Shown piece after piece: positions 44,348 to 64,000 of a stretch of DNA of 64,000 bases (the first letter of the stretch is position 1; every line of letters starts with the position of its first letter). Below the pieces are notes generated by a model. It was not told the DNA's origin and ran no database searches. It saw only the letters and a program-made list of their open reading frames with translations. The stretch is from Micromussa lordhowensis (lineage: Eukaryota > Cnidaria > Anthozoa > Scleractinia > Lobophylliidae). The translations under genes and the position numbers were made by a program. The stretch is from contig OZ026596.1 in the NCBI GenBank assembly GCA_964020085.1, forward strand, positions 29,344,822-29,408,821, in the 5' to 3' direction.

Positions 44348-44686
44348 GTTTAATAATCAATAATTTTGTTTTACATATTTTATATATTATGATCTTACGG
44401 CTTATTGAATCGTTTTTCTTTTTCTCTTTTATCTTTTATTAGAATACAATTTATTGTAAAATTTTAATAATTGATTGTAATAATTATGTAAATATATACT
44501 CAAAATATTCTTATAATACTATAGTTTATATCAATGATCTATATCTGTGATATAATAATTTGTTGTTCTTACTGATTTATAATTAACAATGATAATAACA
44601 ATTATTCAAATGTTCTTTTAGCTTTTTATTCTTGTAAGTAATTTATTGTGAAGTTTTTATTAAATAAAATTATTATTAAATAATCC

Positions 44687-44722
<36 letters not shown>

Positions 44723-47700
44723 GATAATGGAAATAATAATAATAATAATAGTTATAATAATAATAGTAATAAATAACAGTAATAGTGATAATAATAATTT
44801 ATAAAAAATTAACGATTTTAAAGGCCCTACTAATCCTAAATGTGAAGAATATTAAAAATTCTAATCCAAAAATCCAAAGCCACCAATAATTATTATTATT
44901 ATTAGTATTATTATTACTATAATTGAAACGTGACTTAAAGATGTGGTCATTTCATTCATGATCATTATCTTTATTTACCCTCGAATTTACAGACATTGAC
45001 AGAATATCAGTGCTGCTAATTTTTTCGTGCTACTACCTTGTGTTACAAATTAAAAATAATGATAGAAAAAATAGACAAAGCAGACAAATTTTTGTAATAT
45101 TTACAGGACTTATTATTCGTTTTTGTCTTTCAGTAGCTATGATTAGGTTCTGAATTCATTCTAATTAAAGTCATCCACAAGTCCGTTCCAAACATTCCTC
45201 GGTCCGGTTCCATCTTTTCCACTACTAACGAACATAGGCACGCAGCGCGTACAGAGGGGCATCTCATCCATATCCTATTCATGACTGTACGTTTCCCGGA
45301 CAGAAGAGTTCTTCTCTTTTACGCTATTAACTGTATAGTTTTCCGTGACTTCTTTTTTAAAGTAGCACGAGTAGCAAGAATTCCCTGATTGCACCCTTGA
45401 ATTTCTACAAACACCTGTTCTGAAATATAGTTTCAGTGAAATAACAACTGTGTTCAAAAAATTCACTTTTTTATCTGCATTCCTACCTGAACTGCATTTC
45501 TGTTTTTGCTCAATTCAAATAAACCAATGGTGAGTGAGTTTGGCGAAACTGCGTAAGACATTGTTCATAAAAAGATAGCACTGAACCTTCTATAAGCTAT
45601 TTAGTGCCTAAGGCAACGCAGTCTAGTCAAAAGAAACAGCAGACAAAAAAAACAACGCTCTTTATGTAATATTTATTAAAATACGTTAGAAAGCGCTTTG
45701 TCCACCCCTCGGCCTCCTAGTTCATCACCGTGTTGGGACACAGCGCGTTTGTTTTACATTCTATCACAAGACGAGGATTTGCCCAGTTATTGGGGCGGGC
45801 TCTTTCAGCTTTCCATCCATCTTTTAGCTTTTATTTACTTTTATTAGCTTTATATTAGGGAGGGGGATCCTGCCAACTGAAGTTCTAGAAAGGTTCCTGA
45901 GAAGATAACAACACGAAACGTCAAAGAAGACTATTATTCTCAGAGTTCTTATTATGTACTAGGGTGTGGCATTCTTTGTCAAGAGCTGGCCATAATAATA
46001 ATTTTTTTTCTTTGAATGGACTCTCAGCGGATCACCAGTTAGTTAGGGTAAAGTGCTTTAAAGTATTGCGCGGAATCAAAAAGTGAACTGGACAGCAAAA
46101 TGAAACTGTCAAACTGATCGTGAGCATTCGATATCATAGTTTAGGCCGCTTGTAGACGCATAGCTGAAAGTCGAAATTCGTTCGGTGAACCCTCCAGAAT
46201 TAACCGAAATTGGATTTAGCTCGTGGTTGATGAGTGATGCCCATTCTCAAGGTCAATTCCGAGTGGAAATCATCGTCACCATACTTGCTGTCGTGCTGTT
46301 AAAGCCGAGCAGCTAACTACATGTTTTTAGATGGAGCAAATTTCTTCTAGATGAGGTGCAAATAGTTTGCCTTTTGGCAGCAAGAAATAAACGCCGAGTT
46401 TTACACGAAATTTCATACCGCCAGCCATATGGCTTTCATTTGCATAGCACGGATGAACCCACCAGGTGTGTCCATGGATATTTATGGTGATTTACGTTTT
46501 GTTATGTACTAATAAGTCGCAATTGATATGGAGTCTGGTCTAAATCCCCAAGGGGTACATTGCCAAAAATTCTTTCCAATAGAAAAACAACTTTGTGTTG
46601 CGTGGGTTCGTCCTCTTATAGAAAGATTGTTAGCCCTGAGGGTATAAATAAACCTCTTGTTTTTTCTCGCGCCATGTACTTCTCATCTTAATATAGTTTG
46701 CATTTAAATTAAAATCCGTATTTTTTAACCCATCAACCACGGTGGCCGACACTGAAAAATATGTATAAATATTTCCGTTCGCTTCGAGCGAAACGCTCAT
46801 CGGAAGTGCGACATGCAAGTTTTTGCACGTGTTATATCCTTCGTCTAGATAATAAACAGCGGACAGAAAAAGTCATTGAGGTGTAACTATTAAGAACTAA
46901 TCCGCGAATGCGCTTATCAGCAAGATCGATCTAGAAAAGAGAAAAGGCGCGTGTGCACCGAGGGGGTATCACTGTAGGAAAAAAATTGCCACCCCACCCC
47001 TGACATTCAAATACTGTACCCAGGTCCTCTGCAAACTGATGCCTGTGCCACCAACTCAAGTGATTCGTTATCAAAGCTCACGAAGTCTTAGACGAACTCC
47101 TCTAACAAATCATGACCACAGAGACCTAATTATTAAACGAGGTTTTATATTGTTTTTTTTTTATTAGATATTTATAAGACAGTTTTTTATAAAGCCTAAA
47201 CCACCTTACAGTTTTTAACCTCTGCTTTTTGGTGTATAAGAGAAGTATAAAAAAGACCTAACGTGGTTACATAAAATTCTGAATCAGTACCTTGTGTCGC
47301 CTCTAAGATGTTTTTCAAGTACAGTAGAATAGCTATTTGTGTAAAATTGCACCCAACAATTTTTTACCATGTTACCGCTAGCCTCTCTGCAATATCGCGC
47401 CTCCCGGTTCCCCAGACCACTGTGGGTAGATGAACATGGTAGCCCCGTCCCTTCCCTGATAGTTTCAAACTCTTGGTGCTTTTGCTATTGCAAAATATGA
47501 GACAGTCAATATCGCAATTTTTGTTTCGTCCAGGTTCCCGCGATCTTCAGGGCCAGATTGTTCGAAAGCCGGTTAACCGAAGCAATAATTTTTCTTGTGT
47601 AAAAATGTTTATGACTGTTTATGTTTTGTGTAGTTTGCGATTCTTCAAACCTAAAACTGAAGGAAGAACTATTTCAACAGAAAACCTTACCGAAAAGTTG

Positions 47701-49509
47701 CAAAACTGAAATCAAAATTCTCGCTAATCCTGGGTTAGCTTAATCGGGCTTTGAACAACCCGGCCTAGGATTTTACTTCCCGCTCTCTCTTCTCCTGCCT
47801 CGCGCAAAGCTTCCGCCCTCTTCACTCCCTGTTCTTCCCGTCTCTTTCCTCATTTATCATTCAATCCCTAACCGTCACGCTATCCGGTCTCGAGCCCAAA
47901 TACGAGATAAAGTACATTTGAACTTAAACAGTAATCTGCACGATATATAGTTTGCGTCTAGCCATGGGTCAAAATGATCAGTGAAGTCATTTTCTCGGCA
48001 TAAATTTCTCTTTTACTAAGAGACTAACTGTTTTTAGGGAGGTATTATCAAAAAATAGTGTCGCTGTTTACATTTGTTGTTCAGTTCCAGAACAAAACCA
48101 TTCTTGCTCATGCGCCTGTTGAAAACGCACCTCTACAAAGTCCATAAGATAGTTTGAACTGAATATTTAGTTCCACTGTCAAAGCTTCTTATTATACTTC
48201 TTATTATACTTATTATGCTTGTGCACCAACTAATTTACTCCCTTGTTTTTTCTTGGCAAACTAAGGGGCCTCCCGAACAATCCTGGAGAAGTCCCCCCGT
48301 CTCTCTCACGAGACAGATGCGCACGTGTGCTTGTTTACGTGTTTACGTGCATGTTCTAATGAGCCTGGAATAAAATGTCGATGAATCAACGGCACGTCAA
48401 GTGTTAGCCGCTCGAGAACAAGCTATTTCCTTCTCTTTTCTATCATACCTCTTATCATAGCAAGTAACGTTGTTGAGATTTCACTGATATTTCTGCTGAC
48501 AGATTTCTATAATGTCGTGCGTTAAGCGTCAATGTTCCTTGGTCGGGGTCAAAAAGACTCCCGGGCTGTGTTGATCGATGATCATTTTCTCCGAATATAC
48601 ATAAGTGCTGCTTTATATTATTGTTGTACAAAACATTAATTGTCTTAATTTTCCGTCTTGATTTTGTTTTCGTTGCAGAGATCTGCAGGGACCATTTATT
48701 AAAGCACACCAAGCATGTTTTGAAGTTATTTCGTTTATGCGTCGTTGCATTCCTTCGTACATTTGATACGTTTCAGTCCCTCGCGTTATAAAAATAGGAA
48801 ACGGCAAAAATTCCCTTGTACATTCCTCAAGGGTTCGTCTACCTCGCGATGTCTCATTTTCGGACATGTTAAGCGACACTGAAGACAAATACCTACTTGA
48901 AAACTAACGGATTACCGCGTATTTTGTCGAGTTAAGTGTGATAATATCGTTATGGAAAACGGATTCCAGCCACAGCGCCTCATTTACACCTGGTCTACAA
49001 CAAGCTGACTGACACAAAACGGCTGATGTAAACAGCATGTGGAGCCACTGTGCCTTCCTGGATGGGGTTACGACCTCAAGCAATAAAACCCGAGCTTTTA
49101 ATACAGCACATGCATTAACAACCTTTCGTTCATCAATCCACTCCAAAATCTGCTCCTGATGTGGCCCAGTGTACCGTGTTAAGCCCACTGATCCTCAATT
49201 GGAACGTTCATCTCAGATAAGCGCACCACTTTTGCGCGTGCATGGTCGCGAAGACCGAGTTCGAATGAAACGATCGTTTTCCAGCCTAAAAAATTCTATA
49301 CTCCGCTATTGACAATGTGCCGTCAATTAAGTAATTAATGGTCAAGGGATATGTTCCAGCCCTTGGCACGAATTTTAAGCCGCACGTATGCGGATTGGGC
49401 CATCTAACACAAGAACATCACTGGAGAGCACATCATCAGGGGACGCAAATCAGCAATCGAATCTACAGGCAACCAAACTCGACCTTTTATCGGATATTAA
49501 CTCCGTGTT

Positions 49510-62490
<12,981 letters not shown>

Positions 62491-62594
62491 TTAGTGCACT
62501 AGAAATTTTAAAAATTGTATTGAAATGGATTTTACGAGGAGCCTTTTCCAAGAAGAAGGTTCCCAGAGCGTTCTTTTTGTACATATACAAATTT

Positions 62595-62600
62595 AATAAA
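62595..62600 (+). terminator. Polyadenylation signal of T-box B
   Basis: A canonical AATAAA lies about 105 bases after the stop codon at 62488-62490, in an AT-rich stretch followed by tttgttttcaattt. Confidence 0.6.
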
Positions 62601-64000
62601 ACATTTGTTTTCAATTTAGAATCTTTGGTTTGCTTTATTTCATGTGCGAAAACGGTATTAGCTAACATTAAAATGTAATAATCAGTTTGAAAGGCATTCA
62701 GTTCTTTTAACTCTACACTTCCTCTATCTATTAAAGCTCCTTTTTCAAACTCCTCCTTTTGACTTTTTTATTTTCCTTATTTGGTCTTAAGGACTAATTT
62801 AAATACAGTTTGAAATTAAAGCCCAAATATATATCTAAATGATTTTCGTGTTGAGAATAATGTTGAGCTTACGAACACATCCTTTTGAATAGACGACAAA
62901 CGGAAATGAAATAATTCTAAATAAATAATCCTCGCGTATTTTCGACTCAGTCAAACCGTCAGGTTTTAAACGTTAGAATGCACAAATATTTCGATTGGAT
63001 AAATACACTTGTATAAATACACTCTCACAACTGCTGAAATTATTGGTAATTGTTAACTACTTATTAACCGAGAGCGAGTGAGGTCTTAACGGAAAAATCT
63101 CAGACTGAGACCTTGCCGTATTGACCTCGCTATCGCTCGGTCAATACGGCAAGGTCGAAGTTTGAGATTTTCCCATTAACGCTGAATGTTCGAGGTTAAT
63201 AAGTTGTTTATTATATGGCTTTTTGCTTTGCTCTTGCAAGCCCGTAATCTGCCCGCGGGCATTACGGAAGAATAATGCCCTACAATTAGCTAATCGGCTA
63301 CAAGAACGAGCCATATAATAACATTGATTACTGTCAAGCAGTGTTTAATAAGGATTTACGCTGTTTCAGAACGGTTGGCTGAGTTTCTTTCGTGGTCTTT
63401 TGAGAAATACCGTTTAGTCTGATTGACAGGATAGTGAAGGGTGCAGGGAAACTCTTCCGATTAGAAATGAGCTGCTGGCCCAGTTAACAAATCCCTGTTG
63501 TGTGTAAAATGCAATTGAATGGATAGCCCTGCAGACCTGCTTAGTCGACTCATGACTAGGGCAGTTAACCTGAATTTCAATAAAATTCTCAGTTTTCAGA
63601 TTTTCACGACACTTGTTTGTTACCAGCACGAGGCAGTCTCACACTGCTGTTCAGTTACTCAGCATAAGTTCCCAGGGGACTATGCGTAACAACCCGGTAA
63701 CTGCTTCTGATTGGCCCATCACCTTTGGACGAGTTTGGACTGGGTCGTGTTTGGGGATAGAGTGCTTGATAAGTCAGTCACTTCGCGAACTTCGATTGTC
63801 GAAACTAATTGAAATGGCGCTCATCACACAACACAAAAGCACATCGACTTAAAACTACACTGGAAAACACACGGTAAGTCTATGTCAGATATTTTATTTC
63901 AATTTTGCGAACGGAACGAGCCGCTCTTTAAAACAATGTTTGTATTCCATACATTTCTTTCTAAGAAATTTAGAAAAACGAACAGAAATGTCACACAACG
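62601..64000. other. Terminal spacer with foldback elements
   Basis: No gene recognised. Two adjacent foldbacks occupy 63058-63321. The frame at 63613-63852 matches no family I know. Confidence 0.55.
63058..63321. mobile_element. Two abutting foldback elements
   Basis: The first (63058-63206) pairs acttattaacc with ggttaataagt and has a second inner pair around gaccttgccgtattgacc. The second (63208-63321) pairs ttattatatggct with agccatataataa around gcccgcgggc. Both have palindromic centres. Confidence 0.75.

Larger units (their letters stand above)
38550..49509. other. 11-kb spacer between the head-to-head T-box genes
   Basis: Start codons at 38549 (minus) and 49510 (plus) face outward, so promoters and shared enhancers of both genes probably lie here. 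No TATA box could be defined with confidence. Recognised contents are two LINE fragments, a perfect 74-bp hairpin, a 30-bp hairpin and AAT microsatellites. Frames at 48613-48888 and 48904-49188 (minus) match no family I know. Confidence 0.6.

Noticed and set aside
46980..47110. Possible degenerate SINE (ccaccaactcaagtgattcg...)
   Set aside because: Resemblance to the tRNA-like unit at 3967 is too weak to support.
48613..49188. Two minus-strand frames (91 and 94 aa) upstream of T-box B
   Set aside because: No family resemblance, no convincing splice structure; kept as unexplained spacer.

Overview
This window is eukaryotic nuclear DNA, almost certainly from an anthozoan cnidarian and probably a stony coral. 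Genes are split by GT-AG introns, base composition is AT-rich, and introns and spacers are full of MITEs, foldbacks, tRNA-like SINEs, LINE tails and a pogo/Tigger relic. The protein set (a PRDM9 orthologue, an AFG1-type ATPase, a small Sulfotransfer_4-like array, two T-box factors) fits that assignment. The species cannot be named from the sequence alone.

Layout. (1) 0.7-6.7 kb, minus strand: a complete seven-exon PRDM9 gene. It encodes a KRAB-like N-terminus, an acidic linker, a zinc knuckle, a PR/SET domain and nine near-identical C2H2 fingers that differ almost only at DNA-contact positions. The array stops at a nonsense codon in a tenth finger. (2) 9.1-15.9 kb, plus strand: a three-exon AFG1/ZapE-family mitochondrial ATPase, divergent from PRDM9. 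(3) 20.2-26.4 kb, minus strand: three tandem copies of a single-exon sulfotransferase-like gene, the first intact, the second with a one-base frameshift, the third badly decayed. Between copies one and two lie two DNA transposons, one with a 9-bp target duplication that may carry a captured exon. (4) 28.5-38.5 kb (minus) and 49.5-62.5 kb (plus): two seven-exon T-box genes of the Tbx1/10-Tbx20 group, head to head across an 11-kb spacer, with identical intron positions. The window ends in spacer rich in foldback elements.

How the genes relate. PRDM9-type proteins place H3K4/H3K36 methylation at DNA sites chosen by the finger array, and in vertebrates this positions meiotic recombination. The T-box pair is a divergent duplication of a developmental regulator. 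Most of exon 3 plus the next ~125 intron bases are nearly identical between the two genes, while other exons have diverged widely; this is best explained by recent gene conversion. A TTAA-flanked MITE sits inside that duplicated intron in one gene and is absent from the other, so the same locus provides an empty site.

All coordinates and joins were derived by hand from splice signals, reading phase and family resemblance. No similarity search or transcript evidence was available.
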